Below, piece by piece: positions 30,719-39,140 of a stretch of 49,492 nt of DNA. The notes beneath the pieces were generated by a model, which saw only the letters and a program-made list of their open reading frames with translations, ran no database searches and was not told where the DNA came from. The stretch comes from Phycisphaerae bacterium. GTDB lineage: Bacteria; Planctomycetota; Phycisphaerae; Phycisphaerales; SM1A02. Within the stretch, counting starts at the first letter, position 1, and each line of letters opens with the position of its first letter. Location: positions 1-49,492 of the forward strand of contig JABIWU010000040.1 in NCBI GenBank assembly GCA_018701395.1. Reading direction: 5' to 3'. The position numbers and the translations under genes were made by a program.

Positions 30719-32890
30719 ATGAGTACAAAAATAATTGTCGAACGGGAAATTGGAAATCGCATGATGCGATTTGAAACTGGTGAAGTCGCAAAGCAAGCAA
30801 GTGGTGCTGTTATCGCTTCTTATGCTGACACTGTTGTAATGTGTACTGCGATGCGATCAAACCCACGACCGGGATTAGATTTTTTCCCATTACAATGTGA
30901 TTACCGAGAGCGCACAAGTGCCGCAGGAAAATTTCCGGGTGGCTTTCGTAAACGCGAAGGTGCGCCAAATGAAAAAGAAATTTTGACGATGCGATTGATG
31001 GACCGTCCGATTCGTCCGCTCTTTCCAGACGGATACATCGACGAGTGTCAAATTCAAGCATGGGTGATGAGCCACGACGGCGAAAATGACGCTGATGTAT
31101 TGTCGTGTACTGCTGCTTCTGCAGCACTTTGTTTAACAGACTCACCATTTGAAGGGCCTGTTGCAACAGTCCGCGTGGGTCGTATTGTTACTGATGAGGG
31201 CGAGACATTTGTCTTGAACCCAACGCATACGCAAATGCAATATTCAGATCTTGATCTTGTTCTTTCAGGCCACAGTGATGGCGTGAACATGATTGAAATT
31301 GGCGCAGCGCAAGTAGACGAAGCAAGCGTCATGGGTGCAATCAAATTTGGTTACGAAGAAGGAATCAAGCCGATTTTAGAATTGCAAATTGAGTTGATGG
31401 AAAAAGCTGGAACGACTGAAAAGCGTATTGGCGATCTTGCATTACCTAGCGACGAAGTAATGGCGAAAGTCAAAGAACTCGCCGAAACAAAAATGCTCGA
31501 AGCTCGACGTATTCCAGGAAAAGCAGATCGCAGTGACGCAGTTAACGCTTTACGTACTGAAATGATTGATACTCATTTTACAATTCCAGAAGGTTGCACG
31601 TATAGCGATCATATGGCTGCCGAAAAAACACAACGACAAGCAAAAGAAGCATTCCGTAAACTTGAAAAGAAATGTACTCGCAAATTAATCGTTGATGAAT
31701 CCATTCGTGCTGACGGTCGTTCATTCGACCAAATACGCGACTTGTTGATGGATCCTACTTACTTCCCACGTACACACGGTTCTGCACTATTCCAACGTGG
31801 CGAAACGCAATCACTTGTTACATGTACACTTGGTACAGGTCGAGATGAACAAATCGTTGATGGTTTAATGCCCGAGTATGCGAAGAAGTTTTATCTTCAT
31901 TACAACTTCCCACCATTCTGTGTTGGTGAAGCAGGTCGAATCATGGGCCCAGGTCGCCGAGAAATCGGTCACGGCGCTCTCGCAGAGCGATCGCTTCTTG
32001 GAATTCTTCCAGAAGTAGACGATTTTCCATACACAATTCGCTTGGTCAGTGACATTACTGAATCAAACGGTTCGTCATCCATGGCGAGCGTTTGTGGCGG
32101 TTGCCTCGCACTTATGGACGCTGGCGTACCAATTCAAAATACATGCGCGGGCATTAGCGTTGGTCGTTTCAGTAACGACGAAGGAAAAATAGTTCGTGTA
32201 ATGGACATCATCGGCGAAGAAGATTTCTTTGGCGATATGGACTTCAAAGTTTGTGGTACAAAAACTGGTATCACCGGCGTTCAATGCGACCTTAAAGCAC
32301 GTGGACTTTGGTTCGAAGAACTCGAAACAATTTTCGAGATGGCACGAAAAGGTCGATTCGATATTATTGATCAAATGGAAGCAGTTCTTGATGGACCTCG
32401 TAAAGAACTTTCAAAATATGCTCCACGAATGTTGACGATTACAATTAACCCAGAAAAGATTGGTAAACTTATTGGCCCAGGCGGTAAGACAATCCGGCAA
32501 ATCACTGAAGACACAGGTGCAAATATCGATATTAACGATGACGGCATCGTCTTTATTAGCTCGGTTGATTTAGACTCGGCAAACTCTGCACTCGCTGCTG
32601 TTGAAGCAATTGCTGCTGAAATTAAAGTTGGTAGTGTGTTTGAAGGTAAAGTTGTTTCGACACGCGACTTCGGTGCCTTTATCGAAATTGCTCCCGGAAC
32701 AGATGGCATGTGCCACATTTCAGAACTTGCGGATGGTTTCGTAGATAACGTTGAAAACATTTGCAAAGTTGGTGACAAAATTAAAGTGAAAGTCATCGCA
32801 GTAGATGACACCGGTCGCATCAAACTTTCAGTGAAAGCGTTGCTAAAAGATGTAGCGAAAGAAGCTGAAAAAGAGACCGTGGAAAACTAA
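30719..32890 (+). CDS. pnp: Polyribonucleotide nucleotidyltransferase (PNPase)
   Basis: 723-aa phosphorolytic 3'-5' exoribonuclease of the degradosome. Start ATG 30719 with GAGGAG upstream. Domains: two RNase PH cores (about 10-215 and 315-545), a helical linker, KH (IGKLIGPGGKTIRQITEDTGANIDI near 560-590) and S1 (EGKVVSTRDFGAFIEIAPGTDG near 635-700). Key motifs such as MDRPIRPLFP and NGSSSMASVCGG are present. The 168-base spacer from rpsO could hold an RNase III site like that of E. coli. Confidence 0.97.
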   Translation: MSTKIIVEREIGNRMMRFETGEVAKQASGAVIASYADTVVMCTAMRSNPRPGLDFFPLQCDYRERTSAAGKFPGGFRKREGAPNEKEILTMRLMDRPIRPLFPDGYIDECQIQAWVMSHDGENDADVLSCTAASAALCLTDSPFEGPVATVRVGRIVTDEGETFVLNPTHTQMQYSDLDLVLSGHSDGVNMIEIGAAQVDEASVMGAIKFGYEEGIKPILELQIELMEKAGTTEKRIGDLALPSDEVMAKVKELAETKMLEARRIPGKADRSDAVNALRTEMIDTHFTIPEGCTYSDHMAAEKTQRQAKEAFRKLEKKCTRKLIVDESIRADGRSFDQIRDLLMDPTYFPRTHGSALFQRGETQSLVTCTLGTGRDEQIVDGLMPEYAKKFYLHYNFPPFCVGEAGRIMGPGRREIGHGALAERSLLGILPEVDDFPYTIRLVSDITESNGSSSMASVCGGCLALMDAGVPIQNTCAGISVGRFSNDEGKIVRVMDIIGEEDFFGDMDFKVCGTKTGITGVQCDLKARGLWFEELETIFEMARKGRFDIIDQMEAVLDGPRKELSKYAPRMLTITINPEKIGKLIGPGGKTIRQITEDTGANIDINDDGIVFISSVDLDSANSALAAVEAIAAEIKVGSVFEGKVVSTRDFGAFIEIAPGTDGMCHISELADGFVDNVENICKVGDKIKVKVIAVDDTGRIKLSVKALLKDVAKEAEKETVEN

Positions 32891-32892
32891 GA

Positions 32893-33708
32893 ATGTATTC
32901 TTGGACTTGGCTTATTGCAGGCACCGCCCTTGGGGCGGTGTCTGTTTTGCCATATACAATTTGGCGACATAAGCGGGACGTAAAGCGAACAGAAGAAGCG
33001 CGCTCGCGTGCACAAGCATCTGAGCGAATGGCTGAGATTGGGAACATGACATCTGGTCTTGCCCATGAGATTAAAAATCCACTTTCAACTGTAGGTTTGA
33101 ACGCACAGTTGCTCGCTGAAGACATCGACCATCTTGATGCACCCGAAGAAGAAAAAGTAAAAATTACAAAGCGTCTCGATTCGCTTTCTAGAGAAGTCCA
33201 CCGCTTGAAAGGCATACTTGATGACTTTTTGCAATTCGCGGGTAGGATGAAATTACACTGCGAGGAAATAGATCTTCGACTGGTCCTTAGCGAATTAGAA
33301 GATTTTTACCATCCACAATGTGATAGAGAATCAATTGTAATGCGAATGCAAATGCCAGAGAAACCCGTGATGGCGAACGTTGATGCATCGCTTCTTAAAC
33401 AAGCGGTGTTAAATTTGCTTATTAATGCGACCCACGCGATGCAAGACTCTGAACAAAAAGAATTAATGGTTCGTCTTAAAACAACTGAAAATGAAGCGTG
33501 TATTCACATAATTGACACAGGGAATGGAATAGAAGAAGATCGCATTAGTGAAATTTTTCATCCATATGTCTCGTCCAAGCAGGGTGGGACTGGTCTTGGT
33601 TTGCCAACCGCGTTGCGAATAGCGCAAGAGCACGGTGGGCAACTCGTTCTTAATTCCACTGTTGGTCAAGGTAGCGATTTTACACTGTGTGTACCACTGT
33701 ATACATAA
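32893..33708 (+). CDS. Membrane-anchored sensor histidine kinase
   Basis: 271 aa, small for a kinase. One N-terminal membrane helix (TWLIAGTALGAVSVLPYTIW, 5-24), then HisKA with His58 in SGLAHEIKNPLSTVG, then HATPase_c with N box LNLLINATHAM, G1 DTGNGIEEDRI and G2 GGTGLGLPT. No sensor domain; input may come through the membrane or through partner proteins, as in NtrB-like kinases. It lies 2 bases after pnp. The only response regulator in the window is an ANTAR protein on the other strand (34622), a possible partner. Confidence 0.9.
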   Translation: MYSWTWLIAGTALGAVSVLPYTIWRHKRDVKRTEEARSRAQASERMAEIGNMTSGLAHEIKNPLSTVGLNAQLLAEDIDHLDAPEEEKVKITKRLDSLSREVHRLKGILDDFLQFAGRMKLHCEEIDLRLVLSELEDFYHPQCDRESIVMRMQMPEKPVMANVDASLLKQAVLNLLINATHAMQDSEQKELMVRLKTTENEACIHIIDTGNGIEEDRISEIFHPYVSSKQGGTGLGLPTALRIAQEHGGQLVLNSTVGQGSDFTLCVPLYT

Positions 33709-34625
33709 TGCGAGTTATTGTTTTGTACAACCCAATTTCTGGTCGCGGGAGAGCATGTAAATTAGCAGGAGAAATTGCTGAATGTTTTCTTAAAGTGCCA
33801 TGGGATGTTGAACTATTTCCAACGCAAGCAGACGAACTCAGCAATTGGTTAGTGCCAAAAGTACAACAACCACCCGATGCTGTTGTTGTAGTGGGTGGTG
33901 ATGGAACACTAAGAATGGTGGCAAGTGTTCTTGTCGGTACATCAATTCCTGTTTATCACGCTGCATCTGGAACAGAAAATTTGTTTGCAAAAACAATGGG
34001 AACCAATGGCGCGTCTCCAGAACGTGTTGTGGAAACGATTGTTCGTGGCGATGTTCGAGAAATTGACACAGCGACTGCTAATGGCGAGTTTATGTTGCTT
34101 ATGGCCTCCGTTGGTATTGATGCAGATGTAGTTCGAGATTTGTCGAGCCGTCGCGGAGGTTCTATTACACACTTGTCGTATGTTTTGCCCTGCATATGGC
34201 AAGTAGTAAAATGGGGCAAGCATGTAATAACAATTTCTGTTGATGGGGAGGAAATTGTTACAGAGCGACAGGGGTGGGCCGTCATTGCAAATTGCAAATC
34301 GTATGCTCGTGGATTAAATCCTGCGAAAAATGCAGACATTGCTGATGGAGCAATTGATGTCATATTTTTACCGATGAAAAGTCGGATAAAATTATTCTGG
34401 TGGTTATTTTTGATGTTACGTGGTAAACATGTCCAGCATTCAAGTTCTGTCTATGCAAGAGGCAAGCAAATAATTGTTTCGGTTCACGAAGCATCACATT
34501 GGCAACTCGATGGCGATGCTATTGGCGCCAAAATTCAGATGGAACTTGCATGCGTGCCAAATTCGTTACTTGTATTCTCAGGCGAATTGGGGTCAGCCCC
34601 AAAAGGGAACGCCCCAAAACATTAG
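33708..34625 (+). CDS. Diacylglycerol kinase catalytic-domain protein (YegS/BmrU-like)
   Basis: 305-aa lipid kinase. ATG 33708 overlaps the kinase stop (TAATG). It starts MRVIVLYNPISGRGRACKLAGEI, then VVVGGDGTLRMVA with GGDGT at 63-67, and later ASGTENLFAKT and the family C-terminal HWQLDGDAI. The family phosphorylates diacylglycerol, ceramide or sphingoid bases; members also make lipids in wall/LPS metabolism. Coupling to a histidine kinase suggests a shared signalling or membrane context, but that is inference. Confidence 0.88.
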   Translation: MRVIVLYNPISGRGRACKLAGEIAECFLKVPWDVELFPTQADELSNWLVPKVQQPPDAVVVVGGDGTLRMVASVLVGTSIPVYHAASGTENLFAKTMGTNGASPERVVETIVRGDVREIDTATANGEFMLLMASVGIDADVVRDLSSRRGGSITHLSYVLPCIWQVVKWGKHVITISVDGEEIVTERQGWAVIANCKSYARGLNPAKNADIADGAIDVIFLPMKSRIKLFWWLFLMLRGKHVQHSSSVYARGKQIIVSVHEASHWQLDGDAIGAKIQMELACVPNSLLVFSGELGSAPKGNAPKH

Positions 34626-35236
34626 AGTAAATCGTTGCTGTCGATGACAGCACGAGCAACAGAAGCAATTGATTTCCGGGAACTGCGTGATTGTTTTTGT
34701 AGCAACTGCATAGCTTCTGGCTCAGAGATAGATTTTCGCTTCACGATGATCCACTTCGCTTGCTCGATTAATTTCCGGTCGTCTAATCGCTGGCGCAAGT
34801 CAACAATTTCACTTCGTTGGCCGACGTGATCAAGGTATCGCTTCCAAGCAACTGAAAGCCCCGCACTTAGCTGTTCTTTGGATGCTGGTTTAAGAAGATA
34901 TCCAAAGACTCCAGCGGCAATGCTGTTGCGGAGAAAAGTATCGTCCGAATATGCAGTGAGCATCACAACTGGAACATCGTATTCATGAAAAATAATTTGC
35001 GCTGCTTGCATTCCGTCCATTATTGGCATTTGTATATCAAGCAACGCCATATCAGGTTTATCTTCTCGAACTAGAGCAATCGCTTCTTCGCCATTTTTGC
35101 AAGGGCCGATTATTTCAAAACCAAGCGTTTTTAATAATCCAATAATGCCTTGAGCAACGAGCAATTCATCATCAGCAACAAGAATTTTTTGCGGCGCATC
35201 TGGAAGGGATACATGTTGTGAATTTGATTGGGTCAT
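34622..35236 (-). CDS. Response regulator with ANTAR RNA-binding domain
   Basis: 204-aa protein with a receiver domain (about 15-130; phosphoacceptor Asp67 in LLDIQMP; TAYSD and a KPA motif LLKPASK) and a C-terminal ANTAR domain (about 143-198; DLRQRLDDRKLIEQAKWIIV). ANTAR proteins act as antiterminators by binding paired hairpins in nascent RNA. Start ATG 35236 with AGGAG upstream. Convergent to the DAG kinase with stops overlapping by 3 bases. Partner kinase may be the HisKA protein at 32893. Confidence 0.92.
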   Translation of the reverse strand: MTQSNSQHVSLPDAPQKILVADDELLVAQGIIGLLKTLGFEIIGPCKNGEEAIALVREDKPDMALLDIQMPIMDGMQAAQIIFHEYDVPVVMLTAYSDDTFLRNSIAAGVFGYLLKPASKEQLSAGLSVAWKRYLDHVGQRSEIVDLRQRLDDRKLIEQAKWIIVKRKSISEPEAMQLLQKQSRSSRKSIASVARAVIDSNDLL

Positions 35237-35347
35237 TCGTAGGCGTCTCCTATACACTTGCTGTAGGTAACTGACATAGTTATTCCACAATGGCTGAGTA
35301 TTATTAAGCAGTGTACCTTCAAACGTAATCAGATAATCAAGTTTAGC

Positions 35348-36529
35348 TCAATCCAAAAAATCACCTTCTTTGAGGCGCTGTGGAACGTATTCTTCAGTGA
35401 CGTACGAAATGTCTTTCGTAATCAACGATTCAACTTCCATTTTGAACCCGTTGTTAAGCATTGTCTTAATCTCGCGTTGCCATTCTCGTTTTCCTTCAAA
35501 CCAAGGGTATGCGGCAATTTGTTTTGCACGAGTAATGTCACGGTCGTTCAACTCAATTTTGACTTCGTCAGATAAATCCAAACGTTCATAATCTTTTGAA
35601 CGAATACCCATAAATTTTGCGTCTGGAATTGCCATCCGTTCAGATTCAAATGCTAGGTTAATAGACCCTTGTTTGATAACACTGTAAATATAATGTCCCC
35701 AGGGGTCACAATCGAGCAAGCAATAGACAGGAAGTTTGAGTTCCTTGTGCATGCGGTGCAACATGCGCCGTACGCCACGAGGAGGTTGCCCTGATCCTTC
35801 AGTCAATATACAGTTGTGTGTTTCCCAAAAACGGTCTTCGTTAAATCTGCTCCAAACTGTATCTTTCTCGACATGTAAGATAAAGTCGGCGTCACAGTTT
35901 TTGAATTGCATAACGTTTGGTTCACAGATACTTGGAATTGCGTATCCTCCAGAACCCATCTTCCGACAATTGATTTCGTCGCCATTATCAACCACAGTAA
36001 TATTGCCAACCATGGTTCCGCGTTTTTTTGCAAAAATATGAAGCTCTTCTCGAAGGCCGTCGAGTGCGACTTCTAAATCTTCCAAAATACCATCGGACTC
36101 ACTCTGTTCGTTGAAGGTTTTTTCTTTCGTTCCCGGGATAGAGTGTAATCCCATGTAATACATTCCCCGCAAACTAAGCGTTTTTTCTGCTTGGATTAAC
36201 TCTTTGCATCCTTTCGCTAAAAGGAGGGACTGCATAAATTTTCGAGACTGTCCAAGATTAAATAGACTTCTAGTTTGGGTATTTGAACCCATTTCTAAAA
36301 TCCGTTTTTTCTTGTTGTATTTCATATTTGAAACAGAACGAGTAGGTATTTCGAATGAAGGTTCTTTTTGCCCTAAACTTGATTTAACAATGGATGTTGC
36401 AAGCGCATCAATTTTTTTGGTTGTTATCGCATCACGTTTTTTGTCAACGATACGACTAGTTTTACTAGAAACAGTTTTTACCGGAATCTTTTTGGACGTT
36501 TTCTTTTTTGTTGTTTTCTTTTTAGCCAT
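35348..36529 (-). CDS. DNA topoisomerase VI subunit A (Spo11/Top6A family)
   Basis: 393-aa catalytic subunit of a type IIB topoisomerase. WHD with the catalytic tyrosine in RGMYYMGLHS (Tyr124/125), followed by IPGTKEKTF and EQSESD as in archaeal Top6A. TOPRIM metal residues Glu221 (VEKD) and Asp273, Asp275 (LLDCDPWG). The C-terminal half (YIYSVIKQGSINLAFESER) is strikingly archaeal. The N-terminal 35 residues are a lysine-rich extension. Overlaps the top6B stop by 1 base (TAATG). Confident family call; its origin by transfer from archaea is inference. Confidence 0.95.
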   Translation of the reverse strand: MAKKKTTKKKTSKKIPVKTVSSKTSRIVDKKRDAITTKKIDALATSIVKSSLGQKEPSFEIPTRSVSNMKYNKKKRILEMGSNTQTRSLFNLGQSRKFMQSLLLAKGCKELIQAEKTLSLRGMYYMGLHSIPGTKEKTFNEQSESDGILEDLEVALDGLREELHIFAKKRGTMVGNITVVDNGDEINCRKMGSGGYAIPSICEPNVMQFKNCDADFILHVEKDTVWSRFNEDRFWETHNCILTEGSGQPPRGVRRMLHRMHKELKLPVYCLLDCDPWGHYIYSVIKQGSINLAFESERMAIPDAKFMGIRSKDYERLDLSDEVKIELNDRDITRAKQIAAYPWFEGKREWQREIKTMLNNGFKMEVESLITKDISYVTEEYVPQRLKEGDFLD

Positions 36530-38316
36530 TACTTTGCACCTCGTTTACGTGAGGTTTTTTTCTTTGTGGTTTTACGTTTCTTTTTCTTTGCTGTTTTTCC
36601 AAACAATGTTTCTTCTTGCTCAGGAATATCTTGCATTCGATCAACAATGATTACATCTTCGTCATTTCCAAGCCGTCCTCCGCCATCTAAGATATTACCC
36701 TCGTCGTCAAGCTGCGCATCTGCTTCGTCCGTTCTTCGTTTTGCCTGTTTCATTAACGCTTTATATAATTTCTCTTTGTCTGCTCCGACTAGCGAGTGAC
36801 AACACCTTGAAATCTCGCCAATATATCGCTCGAACACGCTTCTTCGTTCAGATTCTCGCGCCATTCGTTTTCGTCTTCGCAAGTATGTGCCTAGTTTTCG
36901 GCCACACTCTTGAAGAGCAAGTTTCATTTCTTTTCGAATTTCATCATAGTCAGCGATCGCTTCTTTTGATTCACTCGTGAACGGTACCCAAACACTAACC
37001 ATGTGAACCATTACAACAAGAGGTCCTGAAGGTATTGAATTTTTTGGTTGCGTTAACCCGTAATTTTTCCAGGAAGTTTCAGCAACTGCTTTAAATGATG
37101 AGCAACTTGATTGAGAATATAAAAGTGGAACTCTGTTTGCAAAACGCAATACTTTCGCGCTGTCGTCTCTTCCTAGACCGCCACCGTATCCAATTGCAAC
37201 TTCAATCTGAAAAGGGTTACCTCGATACACATTGGGAGGTCTTGTTGATGCCGCAAAAAATTCTGCTTTGACTTCTTTTAATAGACCAGCAAGTAATGCT
37301 TTGGAACCAATTGGCACGAGGCAATCTGTATTTGGAGCAATAATACGTGTCTTTTGAATAGAGTCGTAAAGTCTTTCTGCTTCGGTATGCCCAACAGATT
37401 TAAGCCAAGTTTGCCCCGTCATACCTGCGACTTTGCAAATTTCGCGCGCTTTAGTTGCGCCGATTCTGCAAAAATCTTTGGTCAAAAATCCCCCAAGCTG
37501 CCTCTGATCAGTTCGCTCTATCATTTGAATGAGCGTGCCGAGTTCGATTCCTTTTGGATGCGGTTTGATTTCTTTCGGTTCTTCTGGAAGTTCGTCAATA
37601 ACTCGCGGGTACTCAAGCGTTTCATTTGTAGGAGTGACATACGTTATATGAGCGTGAGGGTTTGCAATTGCTGTTTGCTCTAAATATTCGTCGATGGATT
37701 GTCGACCTTTTTGGTATTTGCCTTCAAGTTCAATGGTCACTTGAGTGCCATGCCCATCTTCGAATAGCCCATCATCTTCTGGATGTTCCAAATCACTAAT
37801 TACAGTCGGTCGGTTTTTTGAAGTATCCATTTTGAGAATGACTTCGTGGGCAGGTTTTTTCTTCTTAGTTTTAGAAATAATGATGAGCGGTTTGCCGGTA
37901 GTCATTAAGCCATACATGCCTGCCGCAGAAATTCCGATCCCTTGTTGCCCGCGTGACATTTTTAATCTATGAAACTTAGAGCCATACAAAAGTTTTCCGA
38001 AAATGTTTTCGATTTGTGAACGAATAATTCCAGGTCCATTGTCTCGGATTGTTAATTTGAAACGCGATTCATTTATTTGTAAAACTCGCACGTAAATATG
38101 TGGAAGGATTCCACCTTCTTCACAAGCATCGAGTGCATTGTCAACAGCTTCTTTAATTGCGGTAAGCATTGCTTTTCGCGGGTTATCAAAACCAAGAAGA
38201 TGACGGTTTTTTGCGAAGAATTCACTAACGGAAATATCTCGTTGTCCTGCGGCCATCGTTTCGGCACTTGCATTTGAACGAGTTTTGTTCTTTTTAGGTA
38301 TTTTGGTTTTTGGCAT
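36529..38316 (-). CDS. DNA topoisomerase VI subunit B (Top6B family)
   Basis: 595-aa ATPase subunit. GHKL ATP site: Glu56 and Asn60 in IKEAVDNALDACEEGG, RDNGPGI (91-97) and GQQGIGISAAGMYG (123-136). A helix-2-turn-helix-like and transducer region follow (STRPPNVYRGNPFQIEV near 340-360, GGGLGRDDSAKVLRFANRVPLLY). The C-terminus (about 570-595) is lysine-rich, like the N-terminus of subunit A. Located directly before Top6A in the same order as archaeal operons. Forms a heterotetramer that cleaves both strands with two-base 5' overhangs and passes a second duplex. Confidence 0.95.
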   Translation of the reverse strand: MPKTKIPKKNKTRSNASAETMAAGQRDISVSEFFAKNRHLLGFDNPRKAMLTAIKEAVDNALDACEEGGILPHIYVRVLQINESRFKLTIRDNGPGIIRSQIENIFGKLLYGSKFHRLKMSRGQQGIGISAAGMYGLMTTGKPLIIISKTKKKKPAHEVILKMDTSKNRPTVISDLEHPEDDGLFEDGHGTQVTIELEGKYQKGRQSIDEYLEQTAIANPHAHITYVTPTNETLEYPRVIDELPEEPKEIKPHPKGIELGTLIQMIERTDQRQLGGFLTKDFCRIGATKAREICKVAGMTGQTWLKSVGHTEAERLYDSIQKTRIIAPNTDCLVPIGSKALLAGLLKEVKAEFFAASTRPPNVYRGNPFQIEVAIGYGGGLGRDDSAKVLRFANRVPLLYSQSSCSSFKAVAETSWKNYGLTQPKNSIPSGPLVVMVHMVSVWVPFTSESKEAIADYDEIRKEMKLALQECGRKLGTYLRRRKRMARESERRSVFERYIGEISRCCHSLVGADKEKLYKALMKQAKRRTDEADAQLDDEGNILDGGGRLGNDEDVIIVDRMQDIPEQEETLFGKTAKKKKRKTTKKKTSRKRGAK

Positions 38317-38413
38317 AGGTGCGTGCTAGTAGTAAAGGGCCTTCCATGGCGTGAATTCACGCGTATGTACCGAGTATCCGTACTCGATTCGTTGCAGAAT
38401 ACCGAAAGTGTCC

Positions 38414-38442
38414 TTGAATGGGGGGCGAAAAATCGCCATATT
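38414..38442 (+). promoter_or_regulatory. Possible ndk promoter
   Basis: TTGAAT at 38414-38419 and CATATT at 38437-38442, 17 bases apart, each 4 of 6 to consensus. The spacer contains a GGCGA/TCGCC inverted repeat, a possible operator. The predicted start is about 45 bases upstream of the ndk ATG. Confidence 0.45.
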
Positions 38443-38495
38443 TGGTATCCTTGTCAATCTTACGCACACTTAATGATAAAGAAGGACTACTACCA

Positions 38496-38972
38496 ATGGG
38501 CATGGAACAAACATTAATTATCTTAAAACCAGACGCAGTTCAACGCGGCATCATGGGAAAAATTATTTCTAGATTTGAAGATAAGGGCCTCAAAGTAGTA
38601 GGCGCTAAATTCATGCAAATATCGCAAGAACTTGCAGCTACGCATTACGCTGATCACAAAGAAAGGCCATTTTACGCTGGTTTGGTGAGTTTTATGACTA
38701 GCTCACCAGTTCTTGTTCTAGCACTTGAAGGTGTTGGAGCAATTGCCATTTGCCGTTTGATGATGGGAGCAACCTTCGGTTCGCAAGCTGCATCAGGCAC
38801 TATTCGTGGCGATTTTGGTGTTTCGAATAGCTTTAATTTGATTCATGGTTCAGATAGCCCAGAAGCAGCGGCAAAAGAACTAGGTCTCTTTTTCAGTGAC
38901 TCAGAAGTGCTTGCATGGAATCGAGCCAATGAGAGCTGGGTGTATGATCTTTCTGGTGACGAGCCAGAATAA
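38496..38972 (+). CDS. ndk: Nucleoside diphosphate kinase
   Basis: 158-aa enzyme transferring the gamma phosphate among NTPs and NDPs. Start ATG 38496 with AAGGA upstream; ATG 38502 also possible. Recognised by EQTLIILKPDAVQRGIMGKI, and the catalytic His117 in NSFNLIHGSDSPEAAAKEL. Length is slightly above the usual 140-150 owing to a short C-terminal tail (YDLSGDEPE). Confidence 0.97.
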   Translation: MGMEQTLIILKPDAVQRGIMGKIISRFEDKGLKVVGAKFMQISQELAATHYADHKERPFYAGLVSFMTSSPVLVLALEGVGAIAICRLMMGATFGSQAASGTIRGDFGVSNSFNLIHGSDSPEAAAKELGLFFSDSEVLAWNRANESWVYDLSGDEPE

Positions 38973-39009
38973 GCCAAAAAGAGGGTTGTCCATCCGATAA
39001 CCATTGTTT

Positions 39010-39018
39010 TGGTATAAA
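39010..39018 (+). promoter_or_regulatory. Extended -10 promoter for the sigma factor gene
   Basis: TGGTATAAA: TG at 39010-39011 and TATAAA at 39013-39018, no -35. The 5' leader of about 115 bases holds a strong hairpin at 39055-39079. Confidence 0.55.
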
Positions 39019-39054
39019 AAAGTTCAGAAAAGCAAAAAAAAAATGAAAAGACGA

Positions 39055-39079
39055 TACGCATTTCACCATGAAGTGCGTA
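39055..39079 (+). promoter_or_regulatory. 11-bp hairpin in the leader of the sigma factor gene
   Basis: TACGCATTTCA (39055-39065) pairs with TGAAGTGCGTA (39069-39079) around a 3-base CCA loop. An AGGAG lies just after the stem (39081-39086) and a T8 run (39096-39103) follows, so it may act as an attenuator or leader control for the sigma gene. Confidence 0.5.
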
Positions 39080-39140
39080 GTAGGAGTGCCGTACGTTTTT
39101 TTTGCGGTCATATCTTTTTACAAGGGGTTACATCTAAAAC

